A DNA stretch of 38,514 nucleotides from Acidimicrobiaceae bacterium (GCA_003163875.1 PLRK01000134.1:18588-57101); one strand, 5' to 3'. Positions 16,168 to 25,818 are shown, numbered from the stretch's first letter. Numbers and translations: made by a program. The notes: a model not told the origin generated them from the letters alone.

Positions 16168-16184
16168 TCGACGAACTTCGTCGA
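16168..16184. repeat. 17-bp near-perfect palindrome TCGACGAA-C-TTCGTCGA
   Basis: Two 8-bp inverted arms surround a single base, about 10 bp beyond the third BlaI-type operator. It could be a second regulator site upstream of PCu(A)C, or a hairpin at the 3' end of the large leftward gene, whose stop is 106 bp away. No U-tract is present. Confidence 0.5.
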
Positions 16185-16289
16185 CCGCTTTGCCCTGGAC
16201 GGCTGCGAAACCGAAACCACCAGGCTCCCTCGCCCCAGGTTTCTCGCTCAGTCACCACGAGTCAATCTGACACCGACGCGTCGGCGAGC

Positions 16290-19200
16290 TTAGGAAAAGA
16301 GCACAATCGCGCCCGTCACCATGCCCGCGGCGAGTACCCAGAGCCCCAGTCCAAGAAATCGGCGCAACCATTCGTTCTGCCAGTCGGTCCCGTCACGACC
16401 GAATTCATCGAGGATGTTAAAGACGAGACCGGGCACCAAGAGGTAGAGGAAGTTGTAGTCAATGGAGCCGCCCGTGCCGTCGGGACCCAGGATCTCGTAC
16501 GCGACGAAGGATCCGAGCACCATCATGAAAACAAAACTCGTGAATCCCCGGGGGAGCCAGCGATGCAACAACGTTGAATTGGGGAGTTTCGCTTCGTTGA
16601 TCTTCAGCACACCCGGAATCGCGAGCAGGGCCGCGGCGAGCAGCGTCCTCCAGTTGAAACCGAAATAGGGATCCATGACGATTAAATAGAGGGCGAACTT
16701 GAAGACGAGCGATCCGTAACTCACGTACAGCTTGGGCGACGAGAGTTTAGGCGGCTGCACTTTCTTGGAGCGCTGCGGATAGAAGTGTGCGGCAAGGTCT
16801 TCGCCAATGAGCCGGGCAAGAATCAATCCACCGATGAGCCAACGGAGATCGGCGATATTGGTTGGCGTCAATATGGTCAGCCCCGAGAGACCGTCGAGGG
16901 CCTTCGCCATGGAACTAATGGCGAAGGCGAGAAACAGCGGCATCAAGGTGTAGTCAATGGCACGCTCCCAGCGCTCGCTCGCGGAGTCTGCGATGTAGCG
17001 CCGCAATGGTCGAATCGCGTGGCCGACCAGCGGAATCGTTGCAATCAAGACGCCGAGTCCAAGGAGCGTTCGAAAGTCCGCCCAGCCTTGGATCTGGCCC
17101 GTGAACAGCGAACTCAGTGCGATGACGAGCCACGCAATCGCGCCCGCGGCGGCATCGAAGGTCGCTAGAACCATGATCGCCACCAAGACGGCGAGCGACG
17201 GTACGAACGGTGCGCCCGAATGGAACACCAGAGCCAAAATACCAAGGACGAAGCCCGCCACCCATGCCCACAGCGCACGAGCACCGAACACGGCGCGCGT
17301 CCACGCTCCATCCAGCAATATCCTCGGGGCAAGGACCGAATAGCTCCCCACGAGCACTGGTAGTTCACTCGACAGGCGATCGATGTGATGAGTAATCGGA
17401 TGCTGCCATGATTTCGACACGTCGCCCCAGGACTGATCGCCCTTGTCAAGAGCCTTAAGTTTCTTCGTGGTCGCGCTTGAAACTTTCGATTGCTTCTTTC
17501 CCTTCGCTTCTGACGCTGAGTTGAGCGAGCGCGACGCGATGCCGCTCGAACCCGCGAGGGCGAGCACGGAGGCTCCCGCCACCAAAACGGCCGCCGTCGA
17601 GTGTGCATGGCTCTTCACGTCGTAGATTGGCAGTCCGAATCGCAAAGCTCGTTGGAGACGCGGATCGGCTTTCCCTAAAAATCCCATGACTTGAGAAGGT
17701 TGGGCGATGGTGGTGAATTGATCTTGGTTGTTCACGATGAATCCGCCAACTGCTTGAACCGGCTGACCCGCGACGTTCGAGCTCGCAATGACGTAGTGCT
17801 CGCCCGCACCGAGATCGGGCAGATACGCGGTGCCCGAATACGAGCCGGTCGCACCAACGACGCCTTGGAGAATCGTCTGCGGTGTCGAGTGCACGACCAC
17901 GGTCACGCTCGCCCCGGGGTCCGCCCCGGTCACGGACACGTAAATTGGCGCGCCAGCGACGATGTCGCCCGCCACAGCGTTGACCTGGGCGACAACTTGA
18001 TACCCATCGTCGCCAGAGAAAATGTCGTTGCCGGGCGGCGAGGATTCCGGATCCGTGAACGTACTCGTCGTAGGAGCATTAGGAACCGTGCTCGTCGTGC
18101 TCGGCGGTTGGGTGGTTGTGGTCGTTGACGTCGTCGTTGTTGTTGACGTCGTGGTCGTCGTGGTCGTCGTGGAACTCGTGCCCGATGGTGGCGGCGAGGT
18201 CGTCGTCGACGATCCCGGTGGCGCTTTAGGGTGCGTCGTGGTAGTGGGTGGCGGCAATGTTGTTGTCGTCGTCGTCGTGGTGGTGGCGCTCGACACGGGT
18301 GGGGCAAGTGAGGGCGCCGCCACCGTTATCGTGGCCGTGGTCGTCACGGGCGCGTACAGTGTCGTGTTCGTTGGTGTGAAGGTGGCAGTGAGCGTCGCAG
18401 TCCCCGCGCCACTGAACGTGAGGACGCCAGTGTTCGACACCGTGGCGACCGACGCGTTCGAGGAGCTGAAGGAGAAAGTACCCGGCACTGAGGCGCTCGG
18501 TGCGCTGAGGGTTTGCGGTGCCTGTCCCAGTGTGGCGTTGACGTTCGAAAGACCACCCAACGTTGGCACCGACAAGGGAACGCCCGTCAGGGACATGATG
18601 TAGTTCGACACGCTTGGTGACCACGTCGAGCCACCGTTGGACGAACGAAGTGATCCGAACGTCGGTGTCGGGACGACGTCAGTTTGGACTTCGTTGACGT
18701 CGTCGTACTGCCACGCGAACGTCCCTCCCGAACTCCCAGCGACAACAATGAAATACTGCGAACTCGGGGCGAGATCGACTGGCGAAGGAAGCGTGAACGT
18801 GACCAATTGATTCTCGTTGACGCTGGTTGGCTCGTTCGTCACGAAGTTCGCCAGCTGCGTCCCTGGATCCGAACCATTGGCCTGGTAGAGACTTACTGAA
18901 TACGTACTCGACGCATTGGAGGAGTTCTCTACTTTGATCTCGAGCGAACTAACAGATTCGCCCGTTGCGTCCGTCCAAAACGATTGTGCAAGCTCTGCAC
19001 CTGCGGCGTTGGTCCAGGTGCCAGCGCTAATGGGATAGGTGTTATGAAAGAGCGCGGTGATGGCGGGCGGCGCAACCCCGACAACGAACGAACCCGCGAC
19101 GCTACCCGTATAGCTACCGCCTCCCGAGCACGTCGCGTCAGATCCACACGACACGCTCAGCAATGACGCGTCCACACCATTACCGAGCAATGACGTTCCG

Positions 19201-20510
19201 GGTACCAGTGTGTCCGTTCCCCAGTTGCCGCCCGATTCGCTCACGGTGATCGGATACGTATCACCGGTGGTATCCATGTAGTCGCCCCCGGCGAGACAGT
19301 TTCCGTCACTGGCGCACGAGACCGACGAGAGTCTGCTGCTCTCGTTCTGCCCTAGCTCGAGAGGTGTTTGTGCGTCCTGCCAGGTGCCATTGGTCTCATT
19401 GGCGACGAAGGCGTGCGTAAAGCCACCGTCGAAGGTGTCGCCGACGAGTGCGCAATTGCCCGCTGAGGTGCACGAGACTCCCGAAGTCTCCGCGCGGTTG
19501 CCAACGTTGAGTGCGCCCGTACCAGGAACTTCGATGGCACTTTGCCATGAACCACCTATCTCTTCGGCGAGATAGGCCTGCGTGTTGTTCGTGGCGACCG
19601 CGTACATACCACCCAGGACGCAGTCACCGCTGGCGCCGCACGACAGCGAGTTCACCGTGATGACCCCGCCGGTGCTCAGCCCCGTGACGCCGGTGTTCGA
19701 GATCTCTTGAGCGTCGTCCCAAGTCCCGTTGTCCTCATTGACGACAAAGTCAGCGGGGTTGCTGTTTTCGTCATAGGTCCCGGCGGCGCTACAATTACCC
19801 GCCGACGAACACGACACCGCGTACACGTGCGCGGCAATGCCATTGAGGCCGCTGGGGACATCAAGACCTGGAACCTCAAATGCGCTTCCCCAAGCTCCAT
19901 TCGTCTCCTCGACGACAAAGCCTTGTTCGAAGGTACCGGCCCCTTCGTAGTAACCACCCGCGACGCAGTCGCCGGCTGCGGGACACGAAAGTGAATCAAT
20001 TTCCTCGTCGGACGGCCCAGTCACGTCGAGCGACGACAGACCGGAAGGTTCGAAGGCGTCTTGCCATACGCCATCCACCTCCTCGGCGAGGAACGCGTGC
20101 AGCGTGCTGTCGGCTGGTGAGTACTCGCCCCCGACGACGCAGTTGCCAGGCGACGTGCACGAGATCGCCTCGACTTGCGCTTGACCGGCGACGTTCATCG
20201 TAGCGAGACCAGGCACCGGCGTCGCATAATCCCATACGCCCGATGATTCGTCGACGACGAACGCCTGCTGAAGAAATCCTGAGTCCGTGTAAGTCCCGCC
20301 CGCCGCGCAATTTTGTGCACTGGTACACGAGATAGCGGTCGTCATCGCCCCGTTGGCACCGAGCGTCACGACGCCGGGCGTCGAAAGAGCGGTGCCGCTA
20401 ATGCCCGCGGCGCCCGCGGCGCTCATGGGGATGATTACCAAACTCAGCACCGTGGCGCTGACGATGAACAGCATGGGTCGCGTGAGGTGTGGCGTCATCA
20501 AGCGAAGCAT
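16290..20510 (-). CDS. Giant secreted-repeat/polytopic membrane fusion protein (unrecognised function)
   Basis: About 1406 residues; numbering here counts from the GTG at 20516. An N-terminal hydrophobic signal (15-38) precedes eight repeats of 52-58 residues. Each repeat has a Cx5C pair (64/70, 120/126, 178/184, 236/242, 293/299, 349/355, 401/407, 457/463) plus an xFVxEENGxW element, suggesting an eight-bladed propeller with one disulfide per blade. Next come a beta-rich lectin/anchor-like domain (about 485-648), an Ig/Big-like domain (650-733), a Thr/Pro-rich linker (744-820), another beta domain (840-930), a helix, a basic stretch (1000-1025) and roughly ten membrane helices (1078-1408). 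ATG 20510 is preferred, as GGGGGA lies about 9 nt upstream; GTG 20516 is possible. No catalytic motif is recognised. The architecture suggests surface sensing or adhesion coupled to a membrane domain (inference). Confidence 0.85.
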   Translation of the reverse strand: MLRLMTPHLTRPMLFIVSATVLSLVIIPMSAAGAAGISGTALSTPGVVTLGANGAMTTAISCTSAQNCAAGGTYTDSGFLQQAFVVDESSGVWDYATPVPGLATMNVAGQAQVEAISCTSPGNCVVGGEYSPADSTLHAFLAEEVDGVWQDAFEPSGLSSLDVTGPSDEEIDSLSCPAAGDCVAGGYYEGAGTFEQGFVVEETNGAWGSAFEVPGLDVPSGLNGIAAHVYAVSCSSAGNCSAAGTYDENSNPADFVVNEDNGTWDDAQEISNTGVTGLSTGGVITVNSLSCGASGDCVLGGMYAVATNNTQAYLAEEIGGSWQSAIEVPGTGALNVGNRAETSGVSCTSAGNCALVGDTFDGGFTHAFVANETNGTWQDAQTPLELGQNESSRLSSVSCASDGNCLAGGDYMDTTGDTYPITVSESGGNWGTDTLVPGTSLLGNGVDASLLSVSCGSDATCSGGGSYTGSVAGSFVVGVAPPAITALFHNTYPISAGTWTNAAGAELAQSFWTDATGESVSSLEIKVENSSNASSTYSVSLYQANGSDPGTQLANFVTNEPTSVNENQLVTFTLPSPVDLAPSSQYFIVVAGSSGGTFAWQYDDVNEVQTDVVPTPTFGSLRSSNGGSTWSPSVSNYIMSLTGVPLSVPTLGGLSNVNATLGQAPQTLSAPSASVPGTFSFSSSNASVATVSNTGVLTFSGAGTATLTATFTPTNTTLYAPVTTTATITVAAPSLAPPVSSATTTTTTTTTLPPPTTTTHPKAPPGSSTTTSPPPSGTSSTTTTTTTTSTTTTTSTTTTTQPPSTTSTVPNAPTTSTFTDPESSPPGNDIFSGDDGYQVVAQVNAVAGDIVAGAPIYVSVTGADPGASVTVVVHSTPQTILQGVVGATGSYSGTAYLPDLGAGEHYVIASSNVAGQPVQAVGGFIVNNQDQFTTIAQPSQVMGFLGKADPRLQRALRFGLPIYDVKSHAHSTAAVLVAGASVLALAGSSGIASRSLNSASEAKGKKQSKVSSATTKKLKALDKGDQSWGDVSKSWQHPITHHIDRLSSELPVLVGSYSVLAPRILLDGAWTRAVFGARALWAWVAGFVLGILALVFHSGAPFVPSLAVLVAIMVLATFDAAAGAIAWLVIALSSLFTGQIQGWADFRTLLGLGVLIATIPLVGHAIRPLRRYIADSASERWERAIDYTLMPLFLAFAISSMAKALDGLSGLTILTPTNIADLRWLIGGLILARLIGEDLAAHFYPQRSKKVQPPKLSSPKLYVSYGSLVFKFALYLIVMDPYFGFNWRTLLAAALLAIPGVLKINEAKLPNSTLLHRWLPRGFTSFVFMMVLGSFVAYEILGPDGTGGSIDYNFLYLLVPGLVFNILDEFGRDGTDWQNEWLRRFLGLGLWVLAAGMVTGAIVLFS
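18105..18290 (-). repeat. Low-complexity Thr-codon tract inside the giant membrane protein gene
   Basis: Runs of ACC/ACG/ACA codons (residues about 744-803) give a purine/pyrimidine-skewed triplet tract that reads as GTC/GTT/GTG repeats on the plus strand. It encodes the Thr-rich flexible linker and may vary in length between strains. Confidence 0.8.
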
Positions 20511-20709
20511 CTTCACTGTCCCCCACGAACCTTCGGTACATCGTGTCTACTTTTATAGGCAACGGATAGGTTGGTTGATTGATTGTATCGAGTGGGCTTC
20601 CGACCAAAGGGAGGACGCACGGCACCCGAGGTAGATCAATCGCTGAAACGACGTCACGATCACGAGCGGTCTCGCCCCTGATGAAGGTGCACTTCAAGGT
20701 TGCGAGGAC

Positions 20710-21447
20710 TCACGCCATGGCGCGACTCGACGACAACTCTTTCGACAACTTCGCCACCATCGACTTCACGGTCGGTCCGAGCGACATTGGCGAGAACGCC
20801 GTGACGGGCATTGTCAACGAGATTGCGGCGTGCACCGAGCCGTCGATAATGATGGGGCTTGCGACACAGGCAAGTCCGATGCGAGCTTCCTCGAGTTCAC
20901 TCGCGATGCCGGTTCTTCGCACATCTGCGAGCGCCGAACGCAGAAGTGTCGGATCACTCACCGAATGTCGGGTTCGTCGCTGCAAACCGTTGGCGATGAC
21001 GTCGTCGACCAATTGGTCGTTGTAGGCGAGAATGGCCTTTCCAATGGCGGCACACGTCGCTGGAATTCGTCCCGCGACGGGTGAGGCGACGAGTTGATGA
21101 CCCTGACGCCCGACGCGTACGACGTACATAACGTCAAAACCCTGGAGAATCCCCAATTGCACGACTCGCTGGGTGCGCTCGTAAAGTTCTTCCATGTAGG
21201 GGCGAGCAACGGCGACCAGGTGGTTGTGGCGAAGCGCCAAACCGCCCAACTCGAAGAGGCGAAGCCCCAACGAATGACCGGCGGGTGATGACTCAATGAG
21301 ACCTTCGGCGCGCAATTCGACGACGACGCGATGCACACTGGACCTCGACAGGCCGCTACGGGATGCCAATTGACGAAGCGACAACGGCTCCCTCGCGTCG
21401 GCGAGCGCCGAGAGAATTTCCATGCCCTTAGCGAGGGACGTCGTCAT
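20710..21447 (-). CDS. IclR-family regulator divergent from pyruvate dehydrogenase genes
   Basis: A 245-residue regulator. The winged helix-turn-helix (LSLRQLASRSGLSRSSVHRV, about residues 22-42) is followed by an IclR effector domain containing GKAILAYNDQLVDDV. AAGGGAA precedes the ATG. The minus-strand -10 TATAGT (21480-21475) sits in the middle of an inverted repeat TGTCC/GGACA, so autorepression is likely. With only about 110 bp to the divergent E1 gene, it is the obvious candidate regulator of the pyruvate dehydrogenase operon. It shares the family, but not close sequence, with the IclR protein at 1772-2581. The effector is unknown. Confidence 0.9.
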   Translation of the reverse strand: MTTSLAKGMEILSALADAREPLSLRQLASRSGLSRSSVHRVVVELRAEGLIESSPAGHSLGLRLFELGGLALRHNHLVAVARPYMEELYERTQRVVQLGILQGFDVMYVVRVGRQGHQLVASPVAGRIPATCAAIGKAILAYNDQLVDDVIANGLQRRTRHSVSDPTLLRSALADVRRTGIASELEEARIGLACVASPIIIDGSVHAAISLTMPVTAFSPMSLGPTVKSMVAKLSKELSSSRAMA

Positions 21448-21468
21448 CTGATTCCCTTCTCGGTCATC

Positions 21469-21487
21469 TGTCCCACTATACAGGACA
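21469..21487. promoter_or_regulatory. Candidate IclR operator between the regulator and the PDH operon
   Basis: TGTCC and GGACA are inverted around a 9-bp centre that contains the minus-strand -10 TATAGT of the regulator gene. This placement would let the regulator block its own promoter and reach the divergent one. Confidence 0.55.
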
Positions 21488-21556
21488 CTTTGTTGGACTT
21501 TTCCTTGTAATTGCCGTAGGGTCGCAGTATTGGCGTGCGCCCATAAAGGGGGACCC

Positions 21557-24319
21557 TTGCAGGATGACTACGTAGAACAACTCCCGGACATTGATGCCGG
21601 AGAGACCAGCGAATGGACCGACTCGCTTGATGCACTGGTTGACGCCGGAGGAGAGCGGCGCGCTCGATTCGTCCTGGCGAAATTGACCGACCGGGCTCGG
21701 GCGCTGGGCGTCGGGATGCCACCCGAAGTCTCAACGCCCTACGTCAATACGATCCCTGCGGCCGCCCAGGCGTGGTTCCCTGGCGACGTTGACATCGAGC
21801 GAAGGATCCGCTCCTATATCCGCTGGAACGCGGCGGTCATGGTCGTCAACGCCAATCACAACGCCGACGGGATTGGTGGACACCTCGCGACGTACGCTTC
21901 GTCGGCGGGACTCTACGAATTGGGATTCAATCACTTCTTTCGTGGTAAGGATCACGGCCAAGCAGGAGACCACGTCTACTTCCAGGGTCACGCATCGCCG
22001 GGCATCTATTCGCGCGCATTCCTCGAGCGACGTTTTGACGAAGAGCACCTGACCAATTTTCGCCGCGAGATCTCCGGACACGGACTCACCAGTTACCCAC
22101 ACCCGTGGTTGATGAATGACTTTTGGGAATTCCCCACCGTGTCGATGGGGCTTGGACCAATCAACTCGATCTATCACGCGAGATTCAATCGTTACCTCCA
22201 CCATCGCGAAATTGACGACACGTCCAATTCGCGCGTGTGGTGTTTTCTTGGTGACGGCGAGTGCGACGAGCCCGAAACGCTGGGTGCCATAAGTCTCGCC
22301 GGACGCGAACACCTCGACAATCTCACGTGGGTGATCAACTGTAACTTGCAGCGACTCGATGGTCCGGTGCGAGGGAACGGCAAGATCATCCAAGAACTCG
22401 AAGCGGTCTTTCGAGGCGCCGGGTGGAATGTCATCAAGGTCATCTGGGCCGACGGCTGGGACAAATTACTCGCCAAGGACACCGATGGCGTACTCGTTGA
22501 AAAAATGAACTCGACCGTCGACGGAGAGTTCCAACGCTACGCCGTCGAATCCGGTGCCTACATCCGTGAGCACTTCTTCGGACCAGATCCGCGACTTCGC
22601 GAAATGGTCGCCGACCTAAGTGACGACGACCTGCAGAAGCTCGGGCGCGGAGGTCACGATTACTTGAAGATGTACGCGGCGTACAAGTCTGCGACTGAGC
22701 ACCGCGGCGAACCAACCGTCATTCTGGCGCACACCATCAAAGGATGGACACTCGGCACCTCGACCGAGGGACGTAACGCCAGCCACCAGGTGAAGAAACT
22801 CACGCACGAACAACTCGCCTCGCTTCGCACCCGCTTGCACCTCGAAGACGTCATCAGTGCCGAGATGCTCGAACTCGATGATCCTCCCTACTATCGACCC
22901 TCGGAGGACTCGCCGGAGTACCAATACCTCCAAGAACGACGTGCACTGCTCGGCGGTCCGTTGCCCGTTCGATCGACCGCCGTGCGCCGCTCACTCGTAC
23001 TCCCTGGTGATGACGCACTTCAAGAATTTGACGCGGGATCCAAGGGCGCCGAAGTGTCGACGACAATGAGTTTCACGCGCCTCTTGCGCACGCTTGCCCG
23101 CAGCGAGGTTTTTGGGCCGCGCGTCGTGCCAATCATCCCCGATGAAGCGCGCACGTTCGGTATGGACGCGCTTTTTCGTGAGTTCGGCATCTACGCTTCC
23201 GAGGGTCAGCGTTACGAGTCCGTTGACGCGTCGTTGCTACTCAGTTACACCGAATCCCAGAGCGGTCAACTCCTGGAAGAGGGCATCACCGAGGCGGGTT
23301 CCATGGCGAGTTTCACCGCCGCCGGCACCGCGTACGCCACGCGTGGGGTACCAATGGTCCCGTTCTTCACGTTCTATTCGATGTTCGGATTCCAACGTGT
23401 GGGCGATCTCATCTGGGCCGCCGCCGATGCACAGGCTCGCGGGTTCCTTCTCGGGGCAACGGCGGGGCGCACAACGCTGCTCGGTGAAGGTCTTCAGCAT
23501 CAAGATGGCCACAGTCTCCTACTCGCGTCAACCGTTCCAACGTGCCAAGCCTACGACCTCGCCTACGCGTACGAAGTGGCTGCGGTTATTCGTCAAGGTC
23601 TCAAGCGTATGTACGGTGGCGTCGACGCGCACGGCGTTGCCGGCGCCGGCGAGTCAGTCTTCTATTACTTGACGCTCTATAACGAGAACTACGAGATGCC
23701 CGCGCGACCTTCCGACGTCAGCGACGACGACATCATGACTGGTTTGTACAAGTGGGCTTCGGCACCCGAAGGCACCGAAGCCGTCGCGACAATTTTGTTC
23801 TCGGGTTCGGCGCAGGGTGCCGCACGCACCGCGCAAACCGTCCTCGCCGAGCAGTACGGCGTTGGTGTCGAACTGTGGAGCGCGACGAGTTACAAGCGAC
23901 TGCGCGAAGACGCCCTTTCGGTAGAGCGCGTGAACCGACTTCACCCGCTTGACGAGCCACTCGTCGCTCCGGTAACCACGTTGTTGGCGAACGCCCCTGG
24001 CCCAGTGATCGCCGTCAGTGATTTCATGAAAGCGATCCCCGATCAAATCAGCCGATTCATCCCTCCTTTGACGATCCACGAAACCCCGAAGAAAACGTCG
24101 AGCGTTCCTCGACCATTCATCACTCTGGGCACGGACGGTTTTGGACGCTCCGACACACGTGAAGCGCTTCGACGATTCTTCGAGACGGACGAGGCGCACG
24201 TGGTCGTGGCGGTCTTGAGCGGACTTGCTGCTTTGGGCGAGGTCAAGCCCGACGCCGTCGACGCCGCCATCAAGAACTACGGACTCGACGCGAGCCTGGC
24301 GGATCCGAGGACCCGATGA
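21557..24319 (+). CDS. aceE: Pyruvate dehydrogenase E1 component, homodimeric AceE type
   Basis: About 920 residues, full length for AceE. The thiamine diphosphate motif is GDGECDEPETLGAISLAG near residue 232. The conserved N-terminal patch QLPDIDAGETSEWTDSLDAL and the segment IRSYIRWNAAVMVVNANH match the family. The enzyme decarboxylates pyruvate and passes the acetyl group to the lipoyl domain of E2 in the cytosol. TTG 21557 follows AAAGGGGGA and gives a family-typical N-terminus; an in-frame TTG at 21530 would add nine residues. It is 28 bp upstream of the E2 gene, so they are an operon, probably under the divergent IclR protein. No dihydrolipoamide dehydrogenase (E3) gene is in the window. 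Confidence 0.93.
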   Translation: MQDDYVEQLPDIDAGETSEWTDSLDALVDAGGERRARFVLAKLTDRARALGVGMPPEVSTPYVNTIPAAAQAWFPGDVDIERRIRSYIRWNAAVMVVNANHNADGIGGHLATYASSAGLYELGFNHFFRGKDHGQAGDHVYFQGHASPGIYSRAFLERRFDEEHLTNFRREISGHGLTSYPHPWLMNDFWEFPTVSMGLGPINSIYHARFNRYLHHREIDDTSNSRVWCFLGDGECDEPETLGAISLAGREHLDNLTWVINCNLQRLDGPVRGNGKIIQELEAVFRGAGWNVIKVIWADGWDKLLAKDTDGVLVEKMNSTVDGEFQRYAVESGAYIREHFFGPDPRLREMVADLSDDDLQKLGRGGHDYLKMYAAYKSATEHRGEPTVILAHTIKGWTLGTSTEGRNASHQVKKLTHEQLASLRTRLHLEDVISAEMLELDDPPYYRPSEDSPEYQYLQERRALLGGPLPVRSTAVRRSLVLPGDDALQEFDAGSKGAEVSTTMSFTRLLRTLARSEVFGPRVVPIIPDEARTFGMDALFREFGIYASEGQRYESVDASLLLSYTESQSGQLLEEGITEAGSMASFTAAGTAYATRGVPMVPFFTFYSMFGFQRVGDLIWAAADAQARGFLLGATAGRTTLLGEGLQHQDGHSLLLASTVPTCQAYDLAYAYEVAAVIRQGLKRMYGGVDAHGVAGAGESVFYYLTLYNENYEMPARPSDVSDDDIMTGLYKWASAPEGTEAVATILFSGSAQGAARTAQTVLAEQYGVGVELWSATSYKRLREDALSVERVNRLHPLDEPLVAPVTTLLANAPGPVIAVSDFMKAIPDQISRFIPPLTIHETPKKTSSVPRPFITLGTDGFGRSDTREALRRFFETDEAHVVVAVLSGLAALGEVKPDAVDAAIKNYGLDASLADPRTR

Positions 24320-24347
24320 GAACTGAACCCACACGAGGAGGTCGCCA

Positions 24348-25700
24348 ATGACCGAGATTCGAATGCCCGAACTTGGCGAAACAATCGCTCAAGGCACCAT
24401 CACTCAGTGGTTCAAGGACATCGGAAGTTCAGTCGCCTCGGGTGAGGCACTCTTCGAGGTATCGACTGAGAAGGTCGACGCGGAGGTTCCTTCCCCACTT
24501 TCGGGAGTGATCACAAAGATCCTGATCAATTCGGGCCAGACCGTCGACGTGGGCGCGGTTGTTGCCGAAATCGACGATGGCGCCCCCAGTGCACCTGGCG
24601 CTTCGACACCGTTGGCAGAAGCACCCCCAATCGCCGCACCCGCCCCGGCACCTGCACCAGTCGCTGTCGAGCCCGCCCCAGTCCCAGCCGCAGCTCGGTC
24701 CTCGGCGCCAACACTCACGACAGTGCTGGCTCAGTCTGCGAGTCCGGCCCGGGAGCCTTTGCCGAGCGAAATCTCAAAACTCGTCACGTCACCAATCGTT
24801 CGTCGACTAATGAACGAACTTGGCTCCGACGCGAAACTCGTCACTGGAACTGGCCCCGAAGGTCGCGTCACCCGTCAAGACGCCGAAAAAATTGCCTTCT
24901 CCCCTGAACATCGCCACGCCACCGCGCCCACAGCGACAACGGCGAGCCAGCCGTCAGTTGCACGACTCGCGCCGTTGCCCGCACCTGAAGGTTCCAATTT
25001 TGTTCCCTTCAACAAGACTCGAAAGATCACCGGGGAACGGATGGTGATTTCCAAGGCGACATCACCGCACGTGATGACGGCGATCGAGGTCGACTACGAG
25101 CGGATCGAAGCCGTTCGACGCAGCGTGCAAGAGAAGTGGCGCCGCGATGAAGGTTTCACACTGACCTACCTTCCTTTCATCGCCCGAGCGCTGGTTGAAG
25201 TCCTTGGGCAATTCCCTCATATGAACGCGTCGGTCGTCGAGGGCGGACTCTCGTTACACGGCCACATCGACTTGAATATTGCAGTCGACCTTAACTACGA
25301 AGGTCTTCTCGCTCCTGTGATTCGTCACACAGAGGACAAGCGACTCGGTGCCATTGCCCGTGAAATCTCTGACTTGGCGTCCAGAGCGCGCAGCTCGAAA
25401 CTGCGTCCCGACGAGCTCAGCGGCGGAACCTTCACCATCTCCAATTCGGGGCCCTTTGGAACATTCATGGTGGCTCCTGTAATCAACCAACCTCAGGTCG
25501 CGATCCTTTCGACCGACGGAGTCTCGAGAAAAACGGTGGTCGTGACCGACGAATATGGCACGGAGTCGATCGCGATCCATTCAATGGGAATGCTGGTGCT
25601 CAGTTGGGACCACCGGGCCTTCGACGGTGCGTACGCCGCCGCGTTCCTTCGCGCGCTAAAGGATGTCCTCGAACATCATCCTTGGGAGAGCGAGCTTTAG
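24348..25700 (+). CDS. Dihydrolipoamide acyltransferase (E2) of the 2-oxo-acid dehydrogenase complex
   Basis: A 450-residue E2. One N-terminal lipoyl domain carries lipoylated lysine K42 in VSTEKVDAEV. An Ala/Pro-rich hinge (about 80-120) follows, then a peripheral-subunit-binding domain (about 145-182, with SPIVRRLMNELG and TGPEGRVTRQDAE). The C-terminal catalytic domain ends with DHRAFDG (H422, D426). The usual DHRxxDG is kept, with AF in place of the commoner VI/VV. AGGAGG precedes the ATG. In actinobacteria one E2 can serve both pyruvate and 2-oxoglutarate dehydrogenases. Direct linkage to AceE argues that pyruvate is at least one substrate. Confidence 0.93.
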   Translation: MTEIRMPELGETIAQGTITQWFKDIGSSVASGEALFEVSTEKVDAEVPSPLSGVITKILINSGQTVDVGAVVAEIDDGAPSAPGASTPLAEAPPIAAPAPAPAPVAVEPAPVPAAARSSAPTLTTVLAQSASPAREPLPSEISKLVTSPIVRRLMNELGSDAKLVTGTGPEGRVTRQDAEKIAFSPEHRHATAPTATTASQPSVARLAPLPAPEGSNFVPFNKTRKITGERMVISKATSPHVMTAIEVDYERIEAVRRSVQEKWRRDEGFTLTYLPFIARALVEVLGQFPHMNASVVEGGLSLHGHIDLNIAVDLNYEGLLAPVIRHTEDKRLGAIAREISDLASRARSSKLRPDELSGGTFTISNSGPFGTFMVAPVINQPQVAILSTDGVSRKTVVVTDEYGTESIAIHSMGMLVLSWDHRAFDGAYAAAFLRALKDVLEHHPWESEL

Positions 25701-25806
25701 GCGCGTGATGACGTCGAAAACCTGAACGTAGAGCAGGTATTTCTGGGGTGGGATTCCTCAACTTCGCAGCACTCCAACGCGTTCGTCCCTTGCGTGGAAC
25801 GGCGAG

Positions 25807-25812
25807 TATTTT
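25807..25812 (+). promoter_or_regulatory. Candidate -10 of the DUF1801 gene (leaderless start)
   Basis: TATTTT is followed by six bases and the ATG at 25819. I see no ribosome-binding site, so the transcript may begin at the start codon. Confidence 0.45.
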
Positions 25813-25818
25813 GGGTTC

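Noticed and set aside
18105..18290. Possible CRISPR-like or minisatellite array
   Set aside because: The repeats are triplet codon runs with no fixed-length spacer; they encode the linker in frame.
18022..18603. 193-codon Val/Gly-rich plus-strand frame
   Set aside because: It is the antisense reading of the Thr-codon tract (GTN repeats give Val). No ribosome-binding site.
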